Origin: Marivita sp003149565
GTDB lineage: Bacteria; Pseudomonadota; Alphaproteobacteria; Rhodobacterales; Rhodobacteraceae
Length of the DNA: 64,000 nucleotides
Reading direction: 5' to 3' (one strand)
Assembly (NCBI RefSeq): GCF_965216415.1
Contig: NZ_CBDCFU010000002.1
The notes under the pieces were generated by a model. It searched no databases and had not been told where the DNA came from. It was given only the letters and a program-made list of their open reading frames with translations. Of this stretch, positions 18,183-26,141 are shown piece after piece (the first letter of the stretch is position 1; the number at the start of each line of letters is the position of its first letter). Both the position numbers and the translations under genes were made by a program.

Positions 18183-19067
18183 ATGGCAAGCCGCAAACTT
18201 GGCGTTATCGGGGGATCGGGGCTTTATGCCGTGGACGGGTTGCAGGACGCCGCCTGGCACACCGTGGAAACCCCATGGGGCGCACCCTCGGATCAGCTTT
18301 ACTGCGGCACGCTTGACGGGCTCGACATCGTGTTCCTCCCCCGACACGGCCGCGGTCATGTGCACAGCCCCTCCGACGTACCCTACCGCGCCAATATCGA
18401 CGCGCTGAAACGGCTCGGCGTGACGGACGTGATCAGCGTCAGCGCCTGCGGGTCGTTCCGAGAAGACATGGCACCGGGTGATTTCGTGATCGTGGACCAG
18501 TTCATCGACCGCACCTTTGCCCGCGCCAAAAGCTTTTTCGGCAGCGGCTGCGTGGCGCATGTGTCAGTGGCCCAGCCGGTCTGCGGCGGGCTTGGCAGCG
18601 CCTGCACCGAAGCCGCTCGCGCGGCCGGTGTCCGCGTGCATGAGGGCGGCACCTACCTCGCGATGGAAGGCCCGCAGTTCTCGACACTTGCCGAGTCGAA
18701 CCTCTACCGCGATCAATGGGGCTGTTCAGTGATCGGCATGACCAACATGCCCGAGGCGAAACTCGCCCGCGAGGCCGAGCTTTGTTATGCCAGCGTGGCG
18801 ATGGTCACCGATTACGACTGCTGGCACCCCGGCCATGACGCGGTCGAGGTGACCGACATCATTCGGGTCCTGACCGGCAATGCCGATGCCGCGCGGCGCA
18901 TGATAAAAGCTCTGCCAGCCTTGCTGGGCACCGACCGCCCCGCCTGCCCCCAAGGCTGCGACAGGGCGTTGGAACACGCACTGATCACCGCACCCGAGGC
19001 GCGCGATCCCGAGATGATCAAAAAGCTGGACGCAGTCGCAGGCCGCGTGCTTTCTAGGCGCACATGA
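18183..19067 (+). CDS. mtnP: S-methyl-5'-thioadenosine phosphorylase
   Basis: Splits methylthioadenosine, the by-product of polyamine and other SAM-consuming reactions, into adenine and methylthioribose-1-phosphate. It has 294 residues from ATG 18183. Features: phosphate site IGGSGLY (about residues 8-14), RHGRGHVHSPSDVPYRAN, SACGSFRED, GGTYLAMEGPQFST and the nucleoside-site TDYDCWHP. The length and motifs match MTA phosphorylase more than inosine/guanosine phosphorylase. The adenine product is the substrate of apt, two genes downstream. Confidence 0.93.
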   Translation: MASRKLGVIGGSGLYAVDGLQDAAWHTVETPWGAPSDQLYCGTLDGLDIVFLPRHGRGHVHSPSDVPYRANIDALKRLGVTDVISVSACGSFREDMAPGDFVIVDQFIDRTFARAKSFFGSGCVAHVSVAQPVCGGLGSACTEAARAAGVRVHEGGTYLAMEGPQFSTLAESNLYRDQWGCSVIGMTNMPEAKLAREAELCYASVAMVTDYDCWHPGHDAVEVTDIIRVLTGNADAARRMIKALPALLGTDRPACPQGCDRALEHALITAPEARDPEMIKKLDAVAGRVLSRRT

Positions 19068-19084
19068 TTTAAGGCTGACCCGGT

Positions 19085-19708
19085 ATGAGCATCGACCTCT
19101 GGCTGACCTTCGTCGCCGCCTCCACCGCCCTGCTGCTGATCCCGGGCCCCACGGTTCTGCTGGTTCTCTCCTACGCACTGAGCCAGGGCAAGCGCGTCGC
19201 CATCGCCTCGGCCAGCGGCGTCGCCTTGGGCGATTTCATCGCGATGAGCCTGTCGCTCGCGGGTCTCGGCGCGCTGGTGCTGGCCTCGGCCACGCTCTTT
19301 ACGGTCCTGAAATGGCTCGGCGCGATTTACCTCGTCTATCTTGGTATCAAACTGCTGCGCGCCGCCCCGGGCACCGCCTTTCCGGTGACAGAGCAGAGCG
19401 TCGAAGCGCGGTCGGTCTTTGCCCATGCCGCCCTCGTCACGGCCCTCAACCCGAAATCCATTGCTTTCTTCATTGCCTTCGTGCCGCAGTTCATCACGCC
19501 CGCCGCACCGCTTCTGCCGCAATTCGCCGTCCTGATCGCAACCTTCGTAGGCCTCGCCGCGCTCAACGCCTTTGCCTATGCGCTGGCCGCAGACCGGCTG
19601 CGCGGCTGGATCGGGCGCGAGAGCGTCATAAGCTGGCTGACCCGCGCCGGAGGTGCCACCCTGATCGCCATGGGGGCGCTCACCGCCCTCGCCCGTCGCA
19701 GCAACTGA
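19085..19708 (+). CDS. LysE/RhtB family exporter
   Basis: A 207-residue inner-membrane protein with about six hydrophobic segments. The N-terminal LLIPGPTVLLVLSYALSQG is the LysE-family signature, and TALNPKSIAFFIAFVPQF holds the conserved NPK/F motif. Family members export amino acids or related metabolites. It lies between mtnP and apt with short gaps, so it may export a compound linked to methionine or purine salvage, but that is inference from position only. Confidence 0.9.
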   Translation: MSIDLWLTFVAASTALLLIPGPTVLLVLSYALSQGKRVAIASASGVALGDFIAMSLSLAGLGALVLASATLFTVLKWLGAIYLVYLGIKLLRAAPGTAFPVTEQSVEARSVFAHAALVTALNPKSIAFFIAFVPQFITPAAPLLPQFAVLIATFVGLAALNAFAYALAADRLRGWIGRESVISWLTRAGGATLIAMGALTALARRSN

Positions 19709-19715
19709 GACCGAT

Positions 19716-20258
19716 ATGACCAACACCACAAAAACCGTCAAAGACTACATCCGCACGATCGTCGACTTTCCGCATGAAGGGATCATGTTCCGCGATGTGA
19801 CCACGCTCTTCGCCGATCCGCGGGGCTTTCGCATGGCCATTGACCAGCTTCTCCACCCCTATGCGGGTCTCCGGTTTGACAAAGTGGTGGGGCTTGAGGC
19901 GCGCGGCTTCATACTCGGCGGCGCCATCGCCCACCAACTGTCCGTCGGCTTCGTGCCGGTCCGAAAGAAGGGCAAGCTGCCCGGTGCAGTGATTTCGGAG
20001 GAGTACACGCTGGAATATGGCGAGGCGGTTGTCGAGATCCACGACGACGCCATCCAGCCAGGCGAGAAGATCCTGCTGGTCGACGACCTGCTTGCCACGG
20101 GCGGCACGGCAGAGGCCGGGCTGAAACTCATCGAACGGCTGGGCGGAGAGGTGATCGGCTGCGCCTTTATCATCGACCTGCCTGATCTTGGCGGCCGAAA
20201 AAAGCTCGAAGCGATGGGCATGGATGTGCACGCCCTCTGCGCTTTCGATGGTCTCTGA
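19716..20258 (+). CDS. apt: Adenine phosphoribosyltransferase
   Basis: Converts adenine and PRPP to AMP. It has 180 residues, the typical length. The adenine-binding start VDFPHEGIMFRDVTTLFADP, the EARGFILGGAIAHQL segment and the PRPP-binding loop ILLVDDLLATGGTA are all present. It is eight bases after the LysE-type gene and closes the adenine loop opened by mtnP. A G/C-rich stem-loop and a terminator follow. Confidence 0.95.
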   Translation: MTNTTKTVKDYIRTIVDFPHEGIMFRDVTTLFADPRGFRMAIDQLLHPYAGLRFDKVVGLEARGFILGGAIAHQLSVGFVPVRKKGKLPGAVISEEYTLEYGEAVVEIHDDAIQPGEKILLVDDLLATGGTAEAGLKLIERLGGEVIGCAFIIDLPDLGGRKKLEAMGMDVHALCAFDGL

Positions 20259-20296
20259 CCCGCCCGCCTTCTTCTTTTTCCAAATATGCTGGGGGT

Positions 20297-20315
20297 TTGG
20301 GGGTAAAACCCCCAA
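20297..20315. repeat. TTGGGGG...CCCCCAA stem-loop after apt
   Basis: A seven-base perfect stem with a five-base A-rich loop, preceded by AAATATGCTGGGGG. Elements of this appearance are common after genes in Rhodobacteraceae; here it may help end apt transcription. Confidence 0.5.
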
Positions 20316-20344
20316 GGTCGCCGGTCAAAGCCAGCGCTGCCTTT

Positions 20345-20386
20345 GAAGAAAAAGGGCGCAATCCTTCAAAGGATTGCGCCCGAATT
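20345..20386 (-). terminator. Rho-independent terminator between apt and scoB
   Basis: An 11-bp perfect stem GGGCGCAATCC/GGATTGCGCCC (20354-20364 and 20371-20381) with a six-base loop. On the minus strand it is followed by TTTTTCTTC, so it is a strong terminator for scoB; on the plus strand the following GAATTTTTG may also serve apt. Confidence 0.8.
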
Positions 20387-20406
20387 TTTGAAAATTCGGT
20401 CCCGTC

Positions 20407-21033
20407 TCAGACGATGGTGGCCTCGGTGGCCGCCCGCAATTCGTCCTCGGTCACGCCGTCGGCCACCTCTACGATCTTGAGACCGCCTTCGACCACGTCG
20501 AGCACGCCGAGATTGGTGATGATCCGGTCCACCACACCGGCGCCGGTCAGCGGCAGGGTGCATTCCTTCAAGAGCTTGCTGTCACCGTGCTTGTTGGTGT
20601 GGTCCATCACAACGATCACACGGCCCACACCAGCCACGAGATCCATTGCGCCGCCCATGCCCTTGACCAACTTGCCCGGAATCATCCAGTTGGCCAGATC
20701 GCCGTTTTCGTCCACTTCCATCGCGCCAAGAATTGCCATGGCAATCTTGCCGCCGCGGATCATGCCGAAAGAGGTGGCGCTGTCGAAATAGCTGGTGTGA
20801 GGCAGTTCGGTAATCGTTTGCTTGCCGGCATTGATCAGGTCAGGGTCTTCTTCACCCTCATAGGGGAACGGACCCATGCCCAGCATCCCGTTTTCGGATT
20901 GCAGGGTCACGGTGACACCCTCGGGGATGTAGTTTGACACCAGCGTCGGGATGCCGATTCCCAGATTTACATACATGCCGTCCTGTAATTCCTGCGCCGC
21001 GCGTGCAGCCATCTGGTTGCGGTCCCATGCCAT
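20407..21033 (-). CDS. scoB: 3-oxoacid CoA-transferase subunit B
   Basis: Beta subunit of a succinyl-CoA:3-ketoacid-type CoA-transferase, which activates acetoacetate or a related 3-oxoacid at the expense of succinyl-CoA. It has 208 residues from ATG 21033, with AAGGA about nine bases upstream. The catalytic Glu47 lies in the family motif SENGMLGMGP, and LGIGIPTLV precedes it. The partner subunit A is at 22172-22876; a LOV-domain gene separates the two. The exact acid (acetoacetate or 3-oxoadipate) cannot be fixed from sequence; no beta-ketoadipate genes are nearby. Confidence 0.92.
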   Translation of the reverse strand: MAWDRNQMAARAAQELQDGMYVNLGIGIPTLVSNYIPEGVTVTLQSENGMLGMGPFPYEGEEDPDLINAGKQTITELPHTSYFDSATSFGMIRGGKIAMAILGAMEVDENGDLANWMIPGKLVKGMGGAMDLVAGVGRVIVVMDHTNKHGDSKLLKECTLPLTGAGVVDRIITNLGVLDVVEGGLKIVEVADGVTEDELRAATEATIV

Positions 21034-21077
21034 AGAGGTTGTTCCTTCGTTTTTGCGTAACTGCCGCACGGGGCGGC

Positions 21078-22148
21078 TTATGTTTTGAAATCTGTAAAGC
21101 CGACCGGCACGTCGATCATGATCACAGTGCCCGCCGCTCCACGCACGACGTTCAGCGTACCATCGAGACCTTCGAGCAGCGATGACACCAGACGGCCTCC
21201 AACCGAGTCGATCGAGGGGAAAGACATCTTGGGCGGGATACCCACGCCATCATCCGAGATCGACATGCGCAAACCACCAGCTGCGAGACGGTTCACCCGC
21301 AGTTCGAGGTAGCCTTGGTCCAGGCCATCAAACGCATGCTGGAAGGCGTTGGACACCAGTTCGAATGTGATCAGAGCCATCCGGATCGCCGTGTCGAGAT
21401 TGACCTCAAGCGGCTCGATCAGCGACACAAAGCGGACGCCGGGGCGGCCTTCGTTGTGGGCAATGGTGTGCGAGATCCGGGAAAGCAGCGAGCCGAGGTC
21501 GATGCCGTCACGGTTCCACTGCTCGTCCGCAAGTTTCATCTCTTCATAGACGAATTGCAGGCATTCAAGCCGCCGCGGCAGCACGTCCAGCATGCGCAGC
21601 CGGCGCTTTTGGGCTTCGGGTGACAGGGATCCGTTCTGGTCGGAATCGTCCACCAGCGAACTCACGATCAGGCCCAGATCCTGATTGACCCGCGAACACA
21701 CAGTGTCGAGATGAAGCCGCGTCGCATCGGACGCCCGATCCTTTTCATCGTCGCGCAGTTCTTTCTGGATCCCCAGAAAATAGACCGGTTTTCCGTAGCC
21801 ATCACTGATCGGCGCGATCAGCAGACGGTTCATGAATGGCTCGCCAGTGGCGCGGTAATTCAGGATGTCGACAGCGACATCCTCACCGGCCTCGATGGCA
21901 TTTCGAATCTTTTGTACGGCAGCGGGGTCGGTGTCTGGCCCTTGCAGGAAACGGCAGTTCCGACCGATCACCCGCGAGCGTTGATACCCAGTCGTCCGTT
22001 CAAACGCGTCATTGATGTAGACGATCGGGTTGTCGTCGGAATTTGGATTTGTGATCAACATTGCAACGCTGAGCCGGGAAAACCCGGCAAGCGCCTGACT
22101 GTCGTCAAGGACGGATGTCAGTTTTGGTTTATCAACAAGTCTTTCCAC
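21078..22148 (-). CDS. LOV-domain photosensor with degenerate kinase core
   Basis: A 356-residue soluble protein starting at GTG. Residues 25-130 form a LOV-type PAS domain with the flavin-adduct motif GRNCRFLQG (Cys65) and the later NYRATGEPF and GIQKEL strands, so it should bind FMN and respond to blue light. Residues 145-210 are helical and resemble a HisKA_2 dimerisation domain, but the usual HHRVKNNL is TVCSRVNQDL here, leaving no His at the phospho-acceptor position; His146 is nearby but out of register. An ATPase-like domain follows with FELVSNAFQHAF (N box) and SDDGVGIP (G1). It is placed 23 bases after scoA and 44 bases before scoB, so it is probably co-transcribed with both. Confidence 0.88.
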   Translation of the reverse strand: MERLVDKPKLTSVLDDSQALAGFSRLSVAMLITNPNSDDNPIVYINDAFERTTGYQRSRVIGRNCRFLQGPDTDPAAVQKIRNAIEAGEDVAVDILNYRATGEPFMNRLLIAPISDGYGKPVYFLGIQKELRDDEKDRASDATRLHLDTVCSRVNQDLGLIVSSLVDDSDQNGSLSPEAQKRRLRMLDVLPRRLECLQFVYEEMKLADEQWNRDGIDLGSLLSRISHTIAHNEGRPGVRFVSLIEPLEVNLDTAIRMALITFELVSNAFQHAFDGLDQGYLELRVNRLAAGGLRMSISDDGVGIPPKMSFPSIDSVGGRLVSSLLEGLDGTLNVVRGAAGTVIMIDVPVGFTDFKT

Positions 22149-22171
22149 GACACTCGTTTCGTTTCTTGCTA

Positions 22172-22876
22172 TCAGGCGGCCGGTCTTGGCCGCGTTGTGC
22201 GCTGTTCGATGCGCTTTTCGTGCTCACCCTGAATGATGCGATGCACATAGATGCCAGGCAGGTGAATGTGATCCGGGTCCAGCTCTCCGGGTTCGACGAT
22301 TTCTTCAACTTCCATCACGCAAAGCTTGCCACACATTGCGGCTGGCGGATTGAAGTTACGCGCGGTCTTGCGGAAAATCGCATTACCGGTCGTGTCCGCC
22401 TTCCACGCCTTGACGATGGAGAGATCGGCAAAGATGCCCTCTTCCATGATGTAGGTCTCACCGTTGAAGTCGCGGTGATCCTTGCCCTCGGCAATGACGG
22501 TGCCAACGCCGGTCTTGGTATAAAAGCCTGGAATGCCAGCACCACCAGCGCGCATCCGCTCTGCCAGTGTGCCCTGCGGGTTGAACTCAAGCTCAAGCTC
22601 CCCAGAGAGGTATTGGCGCATGAACTCGGCATTCTCGCCGACATAGGAGCTGATCATTTTCTTGACCTGCCGCGTCTGCAACAGAATGCCGATGCCGAAA
22701 TCATCGACACCCGCATTGTTCGATGCAAAGGTCAGATCCTTGACGCCGCTGTCGCGGATTGCCGCGAGCAGCAGTTCCGGAATACCGCTCAGGCCAAAAC
22801 CACCGGCCGCGATCAGCATGCCATCTGTCAGAACGCCCTCAAGCGCTTCAGTTGCTGATCCATAGACCTTTTGCAT
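22172..22876 (-). CDS. scoA: 3-oxoacid CoA-transferase subunit A
   Basis: Alpha subunit (234 residues) of the CoA-transferase completed by scoB. It carries the CoA-binding GGFGLSGIPELLL (residues 25-37), SNNAGVDDFGIG and PGFYTKTGVGT, and the family metal/CoA region FNPPAAMCGK. First gene of a minus-strand unit scoA - LOV sensor - scoB. Its upstream region contains a large two-step inverted repeat (22946-23007). Assignment to acetoacetate metabolism is by family; a 3-oxoadipate transferase is an alternative. Confidence 0.92.
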   Translation of the reverse strand: MQKVYGSATEALEGVLTDGMLIAAGGFGLSGIPELLLAAIRDSGVKDLTFASNNAGVDDFGIGILLQTRQVKKMISSYVGENAEFMRQYLSGELELEFNPQGTLAERMRAGGAGIPGFYTKTGVGTVIAEGKDHRDFNGETYIMEEGIFADLSIVKAWKADTTGNAIFRKTARNFNPPAAMCGKLCVMEVEEIVEPGELDPDHIHLPGIYVHRIIQGEHEKRIEQRTTRPRPAA

Positions 22877-22945
22877 CGCAATATTCCCCGCTGTTCAACG
22901 CTTCGCTGTTGTGGCGTGTCGCGCGCGACGAGTCAACGGCGCGCT

Positions 22946-23007
22946 TTGGCTGAAAGAGATGTGTCAACTTCACGCATCATTGGCAAAGTTGACACTTTTT
23001 CAGCCAA
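22946..23007. promoter_or_regulatory. Two-step inverted repeat between topA and scoA
   Basis: Outer arms TTGGCTGAAA (22946-22955) and TTTCAGCCAA (22998-23007) and inner arms GTGTCAACTT (22961-22970) and AAGTTGACAC (22986-22995) are each perfect, with small internal bulges and a 15-base loop. It may end topA transcription, but on the minus strand no T-tract follows it; it equally fits an operator or structured leader for scoA. Confidence 0.55.
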
Positions 23008-23040
23008 GGATTTTCTGAAAATCGTCCGGAATGGCCACTA

Positions 23041-25617
23041 TCAAGACTTCTTGGCAGCGGTCTTTTTCTTGGCAGCAGTTTTCTTGGGAGCTGCCTTTTT
23101 CTTTGTACCCTTTTTGGCGGATTTCTCTGAAATCAACGCAACCGCCATATCCATCGTCACCGCATCGGGCTCGACATCCTTGGGCAGGGTCGCATTTACC
23201 TTTTCCCACTTCACGTAGGGCCCGTACCGGCCCTCCATGACGGCCACCATGCCACCATCCTTGGGATGCTCGCCAAGCTCTTTCAGCGGTTTTGCAGCTG
23301 CGCCGCGCCCGCGACCGGGATTGGCACGCTTTTCGGCCAAGAGTTCGACCGCACGGTTCATGCCGATCTCGAACACCTCTTGGAATTCCTTGAGGTTTAC
23401 ATAAACGGGCTTTGCCTCATCCGGCAGCTGATGCATGATAAAGGGACCAAAACGGCCAAGGTTCGACTTCACCTCGCCACCATCGGGGTGCATCCCGACG
23501 ACGCGTGGCAACGTCAGCAGAGTGACGGCCTTTTCAAGCGTCATATCATCCGGAGACCAACCAGGCAGGAAATCGCCCTTGGCTTTGGGCAGACTGGCGC
23601 GCGGCGGCTTCTTGTTTTCCGGCGTCGGCTCGCCGCGCTGGACATAAGGACCGAACCGACCAGACTTCAGCCAGATCTCGTCACCCTCGTGTTCACCTAA
23701 AACGCGCTCGTCGCCTTCGGCACCCTCGCCAGCAATGGGTCGGGTATAGGTACATTCGGGATAGTTACCACACCCGACAAAACCGCCGGTCCGCGACGTC
23801 TTGAGGTGCAAGCGTCCCTGTCCGCATTTTGGGCAAATACGCGGATCACTGCCATCTTCGCGCGGCGGATACAGCTGTGGCGCCAAAGCATCGTCCAGCA
23901 CATCGAGCACCTCGGTGATGCGCAGATCCGATGTCTCGGCAATTGCCGCCGAAAAATCGCGCCAGAATTTCGCGAGCAATTCTTTGTAGTCGCTTTCGCC
24001 CGCGCTGACGTGGTCCAGTTCATCCTCAAGCGCGGCCGTAAAATCATACTCCACGTAGCGTTTGAAGAAGTTGAGCAGGAAGATCGTGACGATACGGCCT
24101 TTGTCCTCGGGGATCAGACGGTTCTGTTCCTTGCGGACATATTCGCGGTCCTGGATCGTCGTGATGATGCTGGCATAGGTTGACGGACGACCGATGCCCA
24201 GCTCTTCCATCTTCTTGACCAACGTCGCCTCGGTATAGCGGGGCGGCGGTTGGGTGAAGTGTTGGTCGGGCGTGATGCTGCGTTTGTCGGCTACCTCGCC
24301 CTGCATGATCTGCGGCAGACGCTTGTCGTCATCGTCGACGACGGCATCGTCACGGCCTTCCTCGTAGACACGCAGGAACCCGTCAAAAAGCACCACCTGA
24401 CCGTTGGCCCGCAGGACGACCTGACCATCTGCGCTGCCGACATCGACAGTGGTCCGTTCAAGACGGGCCGATTCCATCTGACATGCCAGCGTGCGTTTCC
24501 AGATCAGGTCGTAGAGCTTGCGCTGATCCGGCTCCGACAATTTGAGCGACTGGGCATCGCGCGACATGTCCGTGGGGCGAATACATTCATGCGCCTCTTG
24601 GGCGTTCTTGGCTTTGTTCTTGTAAATACGCGGCTGGCTTGGAACGTAATCCGCACCGTAGCGGTCTTTGATTGCGGCGCGCGCTTGATCCACGGCTTCC
24701 GGCGCCATGTCGATGCCGTCGGTTCGCATATAGGTGATGTGCCCGGCCTCATAAAGGCGCTGCGCGGCGTTCATTGTCTGACGTGCACCAAACCCGAATT
24801 TGCGGCTGGCCTCCTGCTGCAGCGTCGAGGTCATGAAAGGGGCCGACGGGTTACGCGAGGCGGGTTTCGCCTCGACAGACTGAACCGTCAGGTCACGGCT
24901 GGTGATCGCCTGAACGGCGAGTTCAGCCTGTGTTTCGTTCTCGATATCATAGCGGTCGAGCTTTTTGCCTGCGAGGACCGTCAAACGTGCTTCGTATTCC
25001 TGCCCACGCGGTGTGGAGAGCAGCGCCTTCACAGACCAGTATTCACGGGGCTTGAACGCCTCGATCTCCATTTCCCGCTCAACGATCAATCGCAAACACA
25101 CCGACTGCACGCGGCCAGCGCTGCGCGCTCCGGGCAGTTTGCGCCAGAGCACAGGAGACAGGTTGAAGCCCACAAGGTAGTCGAGGGCGCGGCGGGCGAG
25201 ATATGCCTCAACCAAAGGCGCATCGATGTCGCGCGGGTTGGCCATAGCCTCGGTCACCGCCTGCTTGGTGATCGCGTTGAACGTCACACGTTTGACATCT
25301 GTCGATTTCTTGATCGCGCGGCGTTTGGTAAGCGCCTCTTTCAAATGCCACGAAATCGCCTCGCCTTCGCGATCAGGGTCCGTGGCGAGAATGATCGCAT
25401 CATCGGATTTGAGCGCTTCGGCAATTGCGGCCACATGCTTGCGGGAGTCGGACGCGACCTCCCATTTCATGTCAAAGCCGTTTTCCGTGTCCACCGAGCC
25501 GTCTTTTGGTGGCAGGTCTCGGACGTGGCCGTATGACGCCAGAACCGTGTAGTCAGATCCCAGATATTTGTTGATCGTTTTGGCTTTTGCCGGGGATTCG
25601 ACAACGACAACTGGCAT
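23041..25617 (-). CDS. topA: DNA topoisomerase I
   Basis: Type IA topoisomerase that relaxes negative supercoils. It has 858 residues from ATG 25617. The TOPRIM domain starts MPVVVVESPAKAKTINKYLG and has ATDPDREGEAISWHL; the active-site Tyr is in GHITYMRTDGIDM. A C4 zinc ribbon (CPKCGQGRLHLK...CGNYPECTY) follows and further repeats of the topoisomerase C-terminal type (SNLGRFGPFI, EGRYGPYVKW). The last 30 or so residues are a Lys/Ala-rich tail (KKKAAPKK, AAKKKTAAKK), likely to bind DNA nonspecifically. An upstream in-frame ATG at 25692 lacks family support. Confidence 0.96.
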   Translation of the reverse strand: MPVVVVESPAKAKTINKYLGSDYTVLASYGHVRDLPPKDGSVDTENGFDMKWEVASDSRKHVAAIAEALKSDDAIILATDPDREGEAISWHLKEALTKRRAIKKSTDVKRVTFNAITKQAVTEAMANPRDIDAPLVEAYLARRALDYLVGFNLSPVLWRKLPGARSAGRVQSVCLRLIVEREMEIEAFKPREYWSVKALLSTPRGQEYEARLTVLAGKKLDRYDIENETQAELAVQAITSRDLTVQSVEAKPASRNPSAPFMTSTLQQEASRKFGFGARQTMNAAQRLYEAGHITYMRTDGIDMAPEAVDQARAAIKDRYGADYVPSQPRIYKNKAKNAQEAHECIRPTDMSRDAQSLKLSEPDQRKLYDLIWKRTLACQMESARLERTTVDVGSADGQVVLRANGQVVLFDGFLRVYEEGRDDAVVDDDDKRLPQIMQGEVADKRSITPDQHFTQPPPRYTEATLVKKMEELGIGRPSTYASIITTIQDREYVRKEQNRLIPEDKGRIVTIFLLNFFKRYVEYDFTAALEDELDHVSAGESDYKELLAKFWRDFSAAIAETSDLRITEVLDVLDDALAPQLYPPREDGSDPRICPKCGQGRLHLKTSRTGGFVGCGNYPECTYTRPIAGEGAEGDERVLGEHEGDEIWLKSGRFGPYVQRGEPTPENKKPPRASLPKAKGDFLPGWSPDDMTLEKAVTLLTLPRVVGMHPDGGEVKSNLGRFGPFIMHQLPDEAKPVYVNLKEFQEVFEIGMNRAVELLAEKRANPGRGRGAAAKPLKELGEHPKDGGMVAVMEGRYGPYVKWEKVNATLPKDVEPDAVTMDMAVALISEKSAKKGTKKKAAPKKTAAKKKTAAKKS

Positions 25618-25796
25618 GAAAAAACGACCCTTCCGAATAGGTTTCAGCGCTGGTTCCTGGCTGCATATGGCCGGGCAGCATGTGGTGTGCAAGCCGCAAT
25701 TGTCAATTCATGGGATCGCGGGACGAGAGCAGGCGAGGCAGGATCAGTGGCGCTCGATACCGTGAGCAAGGCTGCGCAGGCTGGGAGTTTTAAAGG

Positions 25797-25834
25797 CACA
25801 AACAGCCCAAATCGCATGGCTTGGGCTGTTTGTG
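25797..25834 (-). terminator. Stem-loop terminator after small lipoprotein gene
   Basis: Perfect 14-bp arms CACAAACAGCCCAA and TTGGGCTGTTTGTG flank a 10-base loop. On the minus strand it lies 49 bases after the lipoprotein stop and is followed by CCTTTAAAA, a weak T-tract. Confidence 0.65.
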
Positions 25835-25882
25835 ATTTCTATAGTTACATGGGCCATTTGTCGGCCCATTGGATGGCCGAGT

Positions 25883-26044
25883 TCAGCCGTCAACCGAGGT
25901 CGAGAGATCATCGTTATCGGCCGGCGAGATAATGCTCGTGTCATCCGCTGGCATCGCTTGGCCTTGGGTGCCTGTGACATTTTCACAGGCTGTCAGGGTC
26001 AATGCGGACAAACCGAAAAGCGCGAAGGCGAATTTGTGAAACAT
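25883..26044 (-). CDS. Small predicted lipoprotein
   Basis: A 53-residue protein with a Sec/lipoprotein signal: Lys at position 4, a hydrophobic core FAFALFGLSAL, and a lipobox LTAC with Cys20. The mature part is about 34 residues, Asp-rich and hydrophilic, and would be tethered to a membrane. A good ribosome-binding site (GGAAAGG) precedes the ATG at 26044 and a stem-loop terminator follows the stop, supporting a separately expressed gene. No family recognised; it resembles small entericidin-like or secretion-lysis lipoproteins only in size and layout. Confidence 0.65.
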   Translation of the reverse strand: MFHKFAFALFGLSALTLTACENVTGTQGQAMPADDTSIISPADNDDLSTSVDG

Positions 26045-26141
26045 GAGTTCAAACCTTTCCTGTTGGATTCATGAAACCGATGTGGTCCCACGGTTTAACG
26101 CGTTTGCTTCGGCATGTGTTCCATCTAACAGCAATGTTTGC

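Noticed and set aside
24250..25536. A 428-codon open frame opposite topA
   Set aside because: Antisense shadow of a well-supported gene, without recognisable motifs or a ribosome-binding site.
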